Source of the DNA: Bacillus sp. ISL-51
GTDB taxonomy: Bacteria; Bacillota; Bacilli; Bacillales; Bacillaceae
Reading direction: 5' to 3'
NCBI RefSeq assembly: GCF_018613535.1
Contig: NZ_JAGGQB010000008.1
Location: 95,256 to 159,255, forward strand
DNA: 64,000 nucleotides
Below are positions 26,076 through 34,429 of the stretch, one piece after another (the first letter of the stretch is position 1; each line of letters opens with the position of its first letter). The position numbers were made by a program, and so were the translations under genes. The notes under the pieces are model-generated. The model was not told the origin of the DNA. It worked only from the letters and a program-made list of their open reading frames with translations, and did no database searches.

Positions 26076-26244
26076 AGTAGGCGAGACGGTTCAGTATTGG
26101 GGCGTTAAGGCGGACGGCCTGATGTGGTTATCAGCCGAAGCCCTGACCGGCAGAATACTAAACCGCAACACTTACGAAGGGACATACGTAATAGAAGGGC
26201 GGTCCGGGGCTGCGCACGTGGTTCCGGAAAGATTAATCGGGTAG
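26068..26244 (+). CDS. Unknown small element protein, 58 aa
   Basis: Starts at ATG 26068, 7 bases after GGAGGT. A compact beta-rich sequence (YKVGETVQYWG ... GTYVIEGRSGAAHVVPERLIG) that looks like a small SH3-like barrel. Function unknown. Translationally coupled to the preceding gene. Confidence 0.68.
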   Translation: MYKVGETVQYWGVKADGLMWLSAEALTGRILNRNTYEGTYVIEGRSGAAHVVPERLIG

Positions 26245-26705
26245 AAAATAAAAAAGGCGAACGGTTGCACGTACAACTCAATTCGTCTTTAGAATTATCA
26301 GGGAAATTTAATTAAAACGCTAAACATCCGTAGATATTGACCGTTATTAATCTAGTAGACTATAAGCATCCGGAGCCGCGAGGTTTCCGGGTGTGAAAAA
26401 AAAATAATTTTTTTAGATTCGACGGACATAGGCGTATTTCTCATTTCGAATCTATTTAAGTACGGGTGAAATTTATTTTATTCTATAGATCAACCATTTT
26501 ATCATCTATTGCAATTATAATCGCAAAAAGGAGGATTGTCAAGCTTAAAATGAAAAACGGAATTGGAGTATTCGAATGTCAGGTTGTTCATAATATGCCG
26601 CGACTCTCAACACAGACAAAAAAGGTGATAAAACTGGATTCGGGATAGTGGGCGTTCGGTTCGAAGGATGGTTTCGCAGTTGATCAATGATGTCGGGTAT
26701 ATTTA
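26245..26705. other. Intergenic region with promoter and inverted repeats
   Basis: Contains a sigma-A-like promoter (TTGACC at 26337, 18-base spacer, TATAAG at 26361). It is followed at once by an inverted repeat CATCCGGA / TCCGGGTG, an A-run and a T-run (26396-26414), and a wider inverted repeat AGATTCGA (26415) / TCGAATCT (26446). This could be a short RNA or an operator region controlling the Rep-like gene. A 32-codon frame from ATG 26550 (15 bases after AAGGAGG) is possible but weak. Confidence 0.45.
26337..26366 (+). promoter_or_regulatory. Sigma-A-like promoter upstream of the Rep-like gene
   Basis: TTGACC and TATAAG separated by 18 bases. The inverted repeat starting at 26367 overlaps the expected transcription start, so it is more likely an operator than a terminator. 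Confidence 0.5.
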
Positions 26706-27233
26706 GTGATTAAAAAAAATGAAAAGGACGTGACGAGATTGAACAAAGAGTCGAAGAGAGGCATTCTTCCGAATAATAAAGAGGAACTACTATCACGCAA
26801 TAATTATGAGATGTATAATTTGGACCTTTTACGCAAAGTTTTTCCCAGAATTATAGCTGAGCATGACTCCGTTTTTGATCGAAAACAGCGAAAACCGCAA
26901 ATTCGTGACGTCATCGCACTTTATTTTTATTTACTCTCGTATGTAGATGGTACGCACACTCGACAGAATGGAGAAAAAAGCGACCGTTTTGGAGCAAGCT
27001 TTCCGGCGCGTCAAAAGATATCATCTGACTTGGGGATCGCTGAAAAACGGATAAAGCAACTAGTGGACATTCTTTTAGTTAATGGATTGCTTCTCGAAGT
27101 AAGAGACGTCTGGAGCGGAACAGACCGTTATAAATGGTATTTCGTGTCATTCTGCCCGCGGATCAGTGATGACGGTTATATTGTTTCAGAAGATGGAGAG
27201 AAAATAGTGCCCGATCTATCGGTTTATAAGTGA
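26706..27233 (+). CDS. Winged-helix replication-initiator-like protein
   Basis: Up to 175 residues from GTG 26706; a TTG at 26739 after AAAGGA is an equally likely start (164 residues). Residues about 65-150 form a winged helix (IRDVIALYFYLLSYVDG ... FPARQKISSDLGIAEKRIKQLVDILLVNGLLL) like the N-terminal domain of phage and plasmid RepA/helix-turn-helix initiators. The protein is short for an initiator. A further 48-codon frame lies in the same phase after two closely spaced stops (27231 and 27243), which may mean a truncated C-terminus. The iterons directly downstream support a replication role. Confidence 0.72.
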   Translation: MIKKNEKDVTRLNKESKRGILPNNKEELLSRNNYEMYNLDLLRKVFPRIIAEHDSVFDRKQRKPQIRDVIALYFYLLSYVDGTHTRQNGEKSDRFGASFPARQKISSDLGIAEKRIKQLVDILLVNGLLLEVRDVWSGTDRYKWYFVSFCPRISDDGYIVSEDGEKIVPDLSVYK

Positions 27234-27245
27234 TACAGGCATTAG

Positions 27246-27440
27246 ATGACCGTTTGGGTTCGGTTATTAGAGGTGGGCTTGCAAAGGGTTATTAGATATC
27301 CGAGTAAACATACCAAGAGAAACATACCAACGTTAAACATACCAACAAATAATAGCGCTCAATTAAAAACCTTTCGCGCAGTTACTTATTAATTAATAGA
27401 ACCTTATCGCGATAAAGAATATCCGCAAGAGTGAGCGAAA
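27246..27440. repeat. Candidate replication origin with iterons
   Basis: Three exact copies of AAACATACCAA at 27306, 27320 and 27335 (14- and 15-base period) are preceded by two copies of GGTTATTAGA (27262, 27287). They are followed by an AT-rich stretch (27361-27400) and a perfect TTATCGCGATAA palindrome (27404-27415). Directly downstream of the Rep-like gene. The same bases can be read as a 48-codon frame with repeated N-I-P-T, so a coding origin of the repeats cannot be excluded. Confidence 0.65.
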
Positions 27441-27482
27441 GCGAGCGATTGCTACGGTTTTAAAAAAGAAAGGGGAAATAAA

Positions 27483-27659
27483 ATGAGTGGGCAACCAACA
27501 AAGGCCGTTTTAAGCCTGAAAATCGCGAGACATCTTCTAAAGAAAGGCTACGAACTATTAGACATTGAGCCGAGCCGGAAGTACGGGGACAGGCTTGTGT
27601 TTATCTTCAAAAATACACCGCAGCTAGACGCAGAATTCAAAAAGTTCAATAGAAAATAA
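27483..27659 (+). CDS. Small DUF5659-like protein
   Basis: A 58-residue protein from ATG 27483 with AAAGGGGA upstream. The pattern IARHLLKKGYELLDIEPSRKYGDRLVFIFKNTPQLDAEFKKF matches my memory of the DUF5659 family of small phage and plasmid proteins. Function unknown. Confidence 0.66.
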   Translation: MSGQPTKAVLSLKIARHLLKKGYELLDIEPSRKYGDRLVFIFKNTPQLDAEFKKFNRK

Positions 27660-27679
27660 TTTTATAAGGGGCGAATCAT

Positions 27680-28207
27680 TTGGGGCAGCCGAAAAATACC
27701 ATCCAAACTTTTAGATACCCAGGAGAAGGAGCCGTCCAATTTGCGGCAGAGCTTGTAGAGAATCACACGAGAGAAAGTGCAGTGCCTATAATAAATCGCC
27801 TGTTAAAAGGAGATTTGCACGATCAGTCTGATAAACGAATAAAGAAATGTACTTACTGCGGTTACTATTATAGGGATCGCACGAAGCCTAATAATAGCAA
27901 AACGTGTTCACAAGGATGTAAAACGGATCTCGATACACTAAGGCGCGCCAAGAAACGTGCCGATGAGGCTCTTTTAAACCCGAAAAAAAAGAAACTAGAC
28001 GGTATAGAGAATGCTTATATATGGTGGCTCGAGTATCCTTTTTGGGTAAGTGAGCGGGAGATGTTAAAACGAGCTTGGAAAAACGAACACTTGGCCACCG
28101 ACAAGAAAATCGAGGGCATGCTCGCCGCAAAATATCGAGATCAGCAAACGGGAGGAAAGAGGAAACCTAAGACTGTTGTACCGTATCAAGGGAATGAAGT
28201 AGGTTGA
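27680..28207 (+). CDS. Zinc-ribbon protein, unknown
   Basis: A 175-residue basic protein from TTG 27680, with AAGGGGCG just upstream. Residues about 57-80 hold a C-x2-C ... C-x3-C arrangement (CTYCGYYY ... CSQGC), a likely zinc finger, followed by a Lys/Arg-rich helix. Possibly nucleic-acid binding; the partner is unknown. Ends shortly before a clear terminator. Confidence 0.72.
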   Translation: MGQPKNTIQTFRYPGEGAVQFAAELVENHTRESAVPIINRLLKGDLHDQSDKRIKKCTYCGYYYRDRTKPNNSKTCSQGCKTDLDTLRRAKKRADEALLNPKKKKLDGIENAYIWWLEYPFWVSEREMLKRAWKNEHLATDKKIEGMLAAKYRDQQTGGKRKPKTVVPYQGNEVG

Positions 28208-28244
28208 TTTTAGCCACAGTAAAAAAGTATATATGAGAGGGAAA

Positions 28245-28274
28245 AGCACTAGGCTCAAGGTCTAGTGCTATTTT
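28245..28274 (+). terminator. Terminator after the zinc-ribbon gene
   Basis: Perfect 8-bp stem AGCACTAG / CTAGTGCT with a 9-base loop, followed by ATTTTTATT. Confidence 0.85.
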
Positions 28275-28321
28275 TATTCAATAAGTGAAGAAACCTTCAC
28301 AAACAAGAAAGGAGTAGTGAT

Positions 28322-28549
28322 ATGTTAAGCGGGGCAACAATGTACAAAATAAGGAAAATTTATAGATTTTCTCAAAAAGACGTGGCTAAAATAACTGGAA
28401 TTAGCGAGTCTATGGTTTCGATGATTGAATCAGGCACCCGTCAACTGCCGGATAAGGTTTCCGTAAAATTTATGGAGTTTCTGCAACTCACACCGGAAAA
28501 AGTCATTGCTTTACTCGAATTTTACCAAAATACGGAGGTTGACACATGA
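28322..28549 (+). CDS. XRE-family helix-turn-helix protein
   Basis: A 75-residue Cro/CI-type protein (YRFSQKDVAKITGISESMVSMIESGTRQLPDKV) from ATG 28322 after AAAGGAG. It opens a new unit behind a terminator and overlaps the next gene by four bases. It may be a late-gene regulator for the run of genes that ends with the tape-measure protein; that is inference from position. Confidence 0.87.
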   Translation: MLSGATMYKIRKIYRFSQKDVAKITGISESMVSMIESGTRQLPDKVSVKFMEFLQLTPEKVIALLEFYQNTEVDT

Positions 28550-28758
28550 ATGAGCTATGGAAATTACGGAAAGGGTGGATCGCTGGCTATACGGAAGACA
28601 GAGAGCTTATCCGCCGGGTGAAACGTTACAAAAAAGATTGGCATATTATTGCGGATTATATTAAAAACGGTCGGTTAATCGGTGTACATTTTAAAATTCC
28701 GATTGAACAGAGGCGCGCAGCAGAAAGAATGTTCAATACGAGACTATCAAATTTTTAA
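28546..28758 (+). CDS. Unknown element protein, 70 aa
   Basis: A 70-residue basic protein starting in the stop of the upstream regulator gene (ATGA overlap). Two predicted helices and a short strand; ends RRAAERMFNTRLSNF. The final part (RRVKRYKKDWHIIADYIKNGRLIGVHFKIP) looks like a small nucleic-acid-binding fold, but no family is recognised. Confidence 0.7.
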   Translation: MNELWKLRKGWIAGYTEDRELIRRVKRYKKDWHIIADYIKNGRLIGVHFKIPIEQRRAAERMFNTRLSNF

Positions 28759-28889
28759 CAAAATAAGAGGCTACAAGCCTTCATTTAGTCGGCACAACTA
28801 TTCCTATTCGAAAGAAAATCAGCCGGCTATTTTCATGTCATTTTCAACGGACATCTATTCATTACACTTATTTTCGAGGAGGTATTTGC

Positions 28890-29090
28890 TTGTATGGAGT
28901 TGTTGTTTATGTAAAGCCTGACGAAGTGCTCACGGTAGACGCGGAAACAGGTGAAATATTGCGAAGGATTAGCGGCTGTCACCGGGACTTACTCGTGTCA
29001 CAGGCGCTTTTTTACTGCCGGAATGCTGGCGAAGTGCCCAAAATCGCTTACCAAAAGGAGGAAGGCGCATGTACTGCGTATCTAAAATGA
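28890..29090 (+). CDS. Unknown element protein, 66 aa
   Basis: Starts at TTG 28890, 7 bases after GAGGAGG. Sequence VYVKPDEVLTVDAETGEILRRISG suggests a beta hairpin domain. Overlaps the next gene by 22 bases. Confidence 0.66.
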   Translation: MYGVVVYVKPDEVLTVDAETGEILRRISGCHRDLLVSQALFYCRNAGEVPKIAYQKEEGACTAYLK

Positions 29091-29443
29091 CCAATCATTA
29101 CGGAAGTTACGGCGAATCTGACTCATCATACATTCGCGAATCTCTAACCGGTCCTTTTTCCGACTTATTTCCGGACGGCCAGGCATTTATCGAGCTGGAG
29201 GAAGAAAGAGGCACATATAAAGTGACGGACCAAGATGGCGGAGTAATCGCGTTTTCGACTGTTACCCGCAGTAAGAAAGCAACGGATCTGGAATTTAGTC
29301 GGCAGTTATTTAATGCAGCAGCCGACGCAGCGTGTCATTACGGCGCTAAGAACGCGTATGTGGTCGATGGGGCTATTAATATACCCGTTGATGAGTACGA
29401 GGCCGAATTATTAAAAGCCGAGAAGGAGGACGATGGAGAATGA
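29069..29443 (+). CDS. Unknown element protein, 124 aa
   Basis: Acidic 124-residue protein from ATG 29069 with AAAGGAGG upstream. No family recognised. The end overlaps the next start by four bases. Confidence 0.7.
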   Translation: MYCVSKMTNHYGSYGESDSSYIRESLTGPFSDLFPDGQAFIELEEERGTYKVTDQDGGVIAFSTVTRSKKATDLEFSRQLFNAAADAACHYGAKNAYVVDGAINIPVDEYEAELLKAEKEDDGE

Positions 29444-29790
29444 ATGAATGGAAAGCAAAACGATCTGAATTAGAACAGCAGCTAATTGATGCGAAACAAA
29501 CGGTGATTAAGTATGAAGGTACGTTAAGGCCTTTCCGTACTATTACCGAATCAGAGTATCGGGACGCAAAGCGAGCGGTCATAGACCTGGCTACGCAAAT
29601 TTCAAATGGCGACTACGAGGCCGGACGACCTTCAGATCCGTACGAAGGAATGTCCGTACAGGAACTCCGCAGTTTGTACGAACAGAAAAAAGCAGATTAC
29701 AGGGGCTTTGCTGGCTCGGGTCAGGAGGCTGCGGAATTAATGCGAATCGACACTCGTATCCAGGCGCTTGAAAGCGGGGAAGCGGAGTGA
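29440..29790 (+). CDS. Unknown helical element protein, 116 aa
   Basis: Highly charged, mostly helical 116-residue protein with coiled-coil propensity at both ends, translationally coupled on both sides (four-base overlaps). No family recognised. Confidence 0.7.
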   Translation: MNEWKAKRSELEQQLIDAKQTVIKYEGTLRPFRTITESEYRDAKRAVIDLATQISNGDYEAGRPSDPYEGMSVQELRSLYEQKKADYRGFAGSGQEAAELMRIDTRIQALESGEAE

Positions 29791-30272
29791 ACTACACGCT
29801 GTATTTAACGCAGGCCAGCGATGACCGATCTGCAGTTTATTCGTACGCGCTCCACAATTATGAAGGGCCGCAGGCGTCCGGCGTATTTGTTGCGACCGGA
29901 AAACGGAGGCACGACATGTCATACTGCGGCCATATTGCCCTTCAGCGGGCTTTGAGGAAGGCGGCCAAAACCGAAGGCGTCATTTCGTTAAAGCTAATCG
30001 CAGACAATCCGTTAATGCAGCCGGTCCTTTTCGAAACGATGGGAATCGACGAGCAAAAATATCCGGGATTGTGTCGGACGACGAATCGGCTATTGAAACG
30101 GTTTGCATCGCACGACCTGGCTGCGAGCGAATTCGACAACGACGATGCGGCTTGGCAGGAGGTCGCGGTGCTAGACGAGGCGTTGGACGCCCTAGAGCAA
30201 AATAGAACGATCAAAGGACGATGGCGGATGATTCGCGATCGCTTTTTTAATGCTTACAAAACGATACGATAG
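29787..30272 (+). CDS. Unknown element protein, 161 aa, possible RNase H-like fold
   Basis: The first 95 residues alternate strands and helices in a way that recalls RNase HI-like folds (YTLYLTQASDDRSAVYSYAL ... GHIALQRALRKAA ... SLKLIADNPLM), but the catalytic acidic residues are not clear. The rest is helical. I cannot assign a function. Overlaps the previous gene by four bases. Confidence 0.68.
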   Translation: MNYTLYLTQASDDRSAVYSYALHNYEGPQASGVFVATGKRRHDMSYCGHIALQRALRKAAKTEGVISLKLIADNPLMQPVLFETMGIDEQKYPGLCRTTNRLLKRFASHDLAASEFDNDDAAWQEVAVLDEALDALEQNRTIKGRWRMIRDRFFNAYKTIR

Positions 30273-30284
30273 GAGGCCAATAAT

Positions 30285-30911
30285 ATGAAATTTTCAAAGA
30301 AACTTACGGATAAGGTGACCGAATTAAAGGCGCTTCAAGAAAAATCCGTGGCTCAGACTGAAGGGATGCGTGCTCATAACGAAAAAGTGTCCGCAGAGCT
30401 CACCGCAGCAGAACAAGACCTAACATCGGCAATTGAAGCTCTAGCAGAGGACCCGTCGGAGGAGAATCGCTTAAAAGAGAAAGAAGCTCGGCGGAGGGTT
30501 GCGGAGCTACGTCTGGAAGCCAGCGGTGCGAGAGAAAGACAGGATACGGTTTTCTATCCGAAATCGGCGCAGATTAGCGCTCTGAAGTCTGAAATACTAG
30601 GTCTGGCACGAAAAGAGATAGTCGCCAATAAAACTGCAAAGGAAGACGCTGCGCTCGAACGAATTGCAGCCGCAAAGAGAGAGTATTTGGAAGCTGCGAA
30701 GGCATATCACGATCTACTGATCATCGACGGACAAAAGAAATTCTACGAATTAGCAAGTGAAATCGGCGCGAATGAGGTTGCTTCCAAGGAAAATGAGCCC
30801 GGCTTTAGTATCCATCATCCTATCTATACGGATAGAGAATCAGGTGCCAATAAATACGGAATTATTGAGCCGGAAGTATTCCGCGCGTGGAACCGCGGAG
30901 TAGTTGAATAA
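30285..30911 (+). CDS. Coiled-coil protein, 208 aa, unknown
   Basis: Residues about 5-160 are almost continuous charged helix with heptad spacing (LKALQEKSVAQTEG, LKEKEARRRVAELRLEA); the last 50 residues are globular with Pro and Gly. GGAGG precedes ATG 30285. A structural or scaffold-like role is possible. Last gene before a terminator. Confidence 0.72.
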   Translation: MKFSKKLTDKVTELKALQEKSVAQTEGMRAHNEKVSAELTAAEQDLTSAIEALAEDPSEENRLKEKEARRRVAELRLEASGARERQDTVFYPKSAQISALKSEILGLARKEIVANKTAKEDAALERIAAAKREYLEAAKAYHDLLIIDGQKKFYELASEIGANEVASKENEPGFSIHHPIYTDRESGANKYGIIEPEVFRAWNRGVVE

Positions 30912-30918
30912 ATAACGA

Positions 30919-30944
30919 GACGCCTACAAACGGGCGTCTTTTTT
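30919..30944 (+). terminator. Terminator before the tape-measure pair
   Basis: Stem GACGCC / GGCGTC followed by TTTTTTATTT. It separates the coiled-coil gene from the tape-measure unit, which may therefore be transcribed by read-through or from a close promoter. Confidence 0.82.
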
Positions 30945-30969
30945 ATTTGAAAAACAAAGGGGAGATATT

Positions 30970-31302
30970 ATGTTTACAGCAAAAGAAATCAATGAATTAC
31001 TGTTCAGTTTCACAGAGAAGTTTAACGCGGAAGTATTGCCACAGATAGAAAACGCCGACAGCCGAGGACAGCTCCGTAAAGCATCAAGGGAAGCTGTATC
31101 ATTCATTAGGAAAACGGAATATACACTTCAACGAATGGACTTCGATAAAGGCATCCAAGCGCCTGTCAGCCTGGTTAAATTATACTTCAACACAGCTCGC
31201 AAAGGGTTTGAGTATATAGCCAAGGGCAACGCGTACAAAGGTGCGCAGTATGATCGCCGAGCACAAGAAATTTACGCCGAATACCTAAGAAGGTACTTCT
31301 AA
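30970..31302 (+). CDS. Small protein coupled to the tape-measure gene
   Basis: A 110-residue helical protein from ATG 30970 after GGGGAG. Its TAA stop shares one base with the tape-measure start, so the two are co-translated. In siphophages the gene immediately upstream of the tape measure usually encodes its assembly chaperone; that role is possible here, but no frameshift extension typical of gpG/gpGT is visible and no family is recognised. Confidence 0.72.
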   Translation: MFTAKEINELLFSFTEKFNAEVLPQIENADSRGQLRKASREAVSFIRKTEYTLQRMDFDKGIQAPVSLVKLYFNTARKGFEYIAKGNAYKGAQYDRRAQEIYAEYLRRYF

Positions 31303-34300
31303 TGGCGGATCAGTCAATTCTCGTCCGCATTGGGGCTGATATTTCCAACCTCACGCACGGACTAACTGAGTCAGCGAGAACCCTTTCTGATTTTGGTTCA
31401 CGTATGACCAACATGGGAACGACTGTCGCTGCCGGCTTCGGCGTTGTATCTGCGGGAGTAATCGGTGGTTTGACTGGAATGGCCAAATCGTCAGCCGATT
31501 TTGATACAGCAATGCGTAAGGCTGGCGCGATCGCCGGGGCGAGCGAATCACAGTTCAAAGATATGAAAGACGCAGCACTAGAGCTTGGCGCCACAACTTC
31601 GAAATCAGCTTCGGAAGTAGCCGGGGCGATGACGGAACTGGCCGCAAAGGGTATGGACGCGAATCAGGTAATTGAGGCGATGCCTGGCATTATAAAAGCG
31701 GCCGAGGCGTCCGGCGAAGATCTTGCTTTGACTTCCGATACAGTCACGAGCGCTCTCAACGCATTTCAGATGGAAGCCGGGGACGCCAGCAAGGTCGCAG
31801 ATATTCTAACGGTTACAGCGAACAAGTCGGCTGCGGGCATGAATGATATGTCTTACGCACTCAAATATGCCGCGGGGCCTGCGCATCAGCTCGGCATCTC
31901 TTTAGAAGAATTGTCAGCGGCCGCGGGTATTATGGTAGACGCAGGAGCAGACGGGTCGCAGGCGGGCACCACGTTACGGGCTTCTTTGTTGCGATTAGTA
32001 GACCCGCCAAAGGCTGCCGCAACTATGCTCGAACGCCTTGGCGTTACGACAACGGACAGTAAAGGAAAGTTTAAGTCGCTTCAGGAAATTGTCGGCGATC
32101 TAAAGAAGAGCATGGAGGGCATGACGAAAGCGGAGAAAGGGGCTGCACTTGCTCGTATTTTTGGAACCGAATCCGTATCCGGTATGATGGCCGTTATCGC
32201 AGCCGGTCCGGATAAGCTAGGCAAATTCACGAAAGAGCTTGAAAGGTCCGGGGGCGCCGCAGAGAAGGCCGGTAAGAAAATGAAAGCGGGCATCGGCGGA
32301 GCACTAGAGAACCTAAGTGGCGCGTTTGAAACGATGTTTATTAAGATCGGCGATGAGCTGGCCCCATTTATACAATCAACCGCTGACCGAATTACGGATC
32401 TAATAAACTGGTTTAACGAGTTGAGTGCGGGGGCGAAAAGGTTTGTCGCGGTTAGTCTCGCCGTAGTTGGCGGACTTGCGGGAATAATTGCTCTGACTGG
32501 CGCAGCCGTAGCGATCATCGGGTCGCTTATATCAGCAACCGGTACCATAGTAACGGCATTTTCAGCCCTTGCAACTTCGATGGGAATGACAAGTGGCGCC
32601 CTGATGCTATTACTTGGAGGATACGCACTCATCGCCGGAGCAGTCATAGCGGCAGTTGCGGCTATTGTGATTCTGATTAAACACAGCGAAGCTATCCGTA
32701 ATAAATTCGCCGCGCTGGCTGATACAATCGGATCGAAGCTTGCTCCGGCTATTTCAACGCTTAAAACGTTGTTTAGCGGTTTAGCAACGATCCTGACTGG
32801 AGATTTCGCAAGTGGGGCCGATAAGCTGCGTCAGATTCTTCCAGAGTCAGTCGTTCAGTTAATTATTGCCGCTGCTACATCTGTACAGAATGCGATCACG
32901 AATCTTATTGACGCGGTAAACAAAGCGTTTCAAGGCGATTTTAGTTCGATTGCGAAGTATATTCCGACGATTGTCGGCATGCTAGTCGGCGGTCTTCCCG
33001 GACTTATCATTGCAGGAATGCGTTTTCTCCCGGCTATCGAAAAAGGGATACAAACATACTTGCCGACGTTTCTAAACGGGTTTGTAAATCTCGTAGATAC
33101 GGTCGTAAATCAGATATCTACGAATCTGCCTAAACTTGCGCAAGCGGGCGTTCAGATTATAACGGGCCTTTTAAACGGGTTGAATCAAGCTCTTCCGAAT
33201 ATTCTATCAGCCATTACGCAGGCCCTTAGCACCCTGATTCAAGGACTTACCACGCTAATACCTACGCTAGTCGGGGCGGGTGTACTTATCATAACATCGC
33301 TGGTTCAAGGGATCGTTACGGCACTTCCAGTAGTTATTACGGCAGTCACTCAGTTATTAACGATGCTGATAAACACGCTAATTTCACTGCTACCGATGAT
33401 AATTAACGCTGGAATCCAAATTCTAAACGCGTTGATCCAAGGCATTATAGCAATGCTTCCGGGATTAATAAATGCGGCGATTCAGCTAATTATGGCTCTC
33501 ATTAACGCATTGGTAACGAATCTACCTTTAATTGTCGAGGCTGGTATCCAAGTGTTAACAGCCTTAATTGACGGTATTATCACGATGTTGCCGCAACTTA
33601 TCGAAATGGCTCTCTATTTAATCGTCAGCCTTGTTCAAGCTTTGATCGACAATCTACCACAGATTATAGACGCGGGAATTCAGTTAATTACAGCGCTGAT
33701 CGAGGGTCTTATTCAAATGCTTCCGCAATTAGTGGCTGCGGCTATCCAGCTTATAACGCAACTGGTTAATACGATCATCCGTTTTATGCCGCAACTAATA
33801 GAACTCGGTATTAAACTTCTTGACGCATTAGTCCGTGGTTTGATCCAAGCTATACCGAAAATTCTCGAAATGGGCGTCAAGATTGTAACGGATTTAGCCA
33901 GCGCAATAGGCGACAATGTAAGCAAAGTATTCGACGCCGGAGTCGATTTGATCAAGGGCCTTTGGAACGGAATTAACTCCGCGAAGGACTGGATTCTCGG
34001 AAAAATCGGCGACTTTGCCGGCAGCATTACGGACAGCATTAAAGGATTCTTCGGCATTCACTCGCCTTCCCGCGTATTCCGTGACGAAGTCGGTAAATTC
34101 TTACCGTTAGGATTAGCGGTAGGTATCGAGCGTAACATTGGCGCGGTACAGTCGGCGGCCACAGCGATGGCGAATGCGGCAATGATTGACGCACAAGATT
34201 ACGCGTATAACCCATCGATGTCGTTGACAGGCGGCAAGCTAGCGAAAGTTAAGCACGCATTCGAAACATCTGTAACACAGCCGGACGCGGGGCAACCGAT

Positions 34301-34415
34301 GCACATCGAGCTCGTTACCGTAATGGACGGCGAAGAGATCGGACGGAGAACAGAGCGCGTTGTGAGTGCGGAACAAGGGCGGAAAATTTCGATTAAAAAT
34401 CTAATGCAGGGGTGA
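31302..34415 (+). CDS. Phage tail tape-measure protein
   Basis: A 1037-residue protein of the TP901/PhageMin tail tape-measure family. Residues about 60-330 form the conserved core (SSADFDTAMRKAGAIAGAS, DAGADGSQAGTTLRASL). Hydrophobic segments follow at about 380-450. A long array of 22-residue amphipathic repeats with a recurring L-P-x-L/I-I pattern covers about 600-880, and a typical end HSPSRVFRDEVGKFLPLGLA follows at about 925. In phages it sets tail length and helps DNA entry. It is the only recognisable virion gene of the element. Length would correspond to a tail of ordinary siphophage size. Confidence 0.95.
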   Translation: MADQSILVRIGADISNLTHGLTESARTLSDFGSRMTNMGTTVAAGFGVVSAGVIGGLTGMAKSSADFDTAMRKAGAIAGASESQFKDMKDAALELGATTSKSASEVAGAMTELAAKGMDANQVIEAMPGIIKAAEASGEDLALTSDTVTSALNAFQMEAGDASKVADILTVTANKSAAGMNDMSYALKYAAGPAHQLGISLEELSAAAGIMVDAGADGSQAGTTLRASLLRLVDPPKAAATMLERLGVTTTDSKGKFKSLQEIVGDLKKSMEGMTKAEKGAALARIFGTESVSGMMAVIAAGPDKLGKFTKELERSGGAAEKAGKKMKAGIGGALENLSGAFETMFIKIGDELAPFIQSTADRITDLINWFNELSAGAKRFVAVSLAVVGGLAGIIALTGAAVAIIGSLISATGTIVTAFSALATSMGMTSGALMLLLGGYALIAGAVIAAVAAIVILIKHSEAIRNKFAALADTIGSKLAPAISTLKTLFSGLATILTGDFASGADKLRQILPESVVQLIIAAATSVQNAITNLIDAVNKAFQGDFSSIAKYIPTIVGMLVGGLPGLIIAGMRFLPAIEKGIQTYLPTFLNGFVNLVDTVVNQISTNLPKLAQAGVQIITGLLNGLNQALPNILSAITQALSTLIQGLTTLIPTLVGAGVLIITSLVQGIVTALPVVITAVTQLLTMLINTLISLLPMIINAGIQILNALIQGIIAMLPGLINAAIQLIMALINALVTNLPLIVEAGIQVLTALIDGIITMLPQLIEMALYLIVSLVQALIDNLPQIIDAGIQLITALIEGLIQMLPQLVAAAIQLITQLVNTIIRFMPQLIELGIKLLDALVRGLIQAIPKILEMGVKIVTDLASAIGDNVSKVFDAGVDLIKGLWNGINSAKDWILGKIGDFAGSITDSIKGFFGIHSPSRVFRDEVGKFLPLGLAVGIERNIGAVQSAATAMANAAMIDAQDYAYNPSMSLTGGKLAKVKHAFETSVTQPDAGQPMHIELVTVMDGEEIGRRTERVVSAEQGRKISIKNLMQG

Positions 34416-34429
34416 TGGTGTACTAGAAG

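Noticed and set aside
26466..26648. 60-codon frame upstream of the Rep-like gene
   Set aside because: Starts without a ribosome site. The internal ATG at 26550 is 15 bases from AAGGAGG, too far for confidence.
27303..27346. AAACATACCAA repeats as a CRISPR array
   Set aside because: Repeat of 11 bases with 3-4 base gaps and only three copies; fits iterons, not CRISPR. No cas genes.
33120..33950. Internal DNA repeats in the tape-measure gene as a recombination or CRISPR-like array
   Set aside because: They are degenerate codings of 22-residue protein repeats, diverged at the DNA level, and fully explained by the protein.
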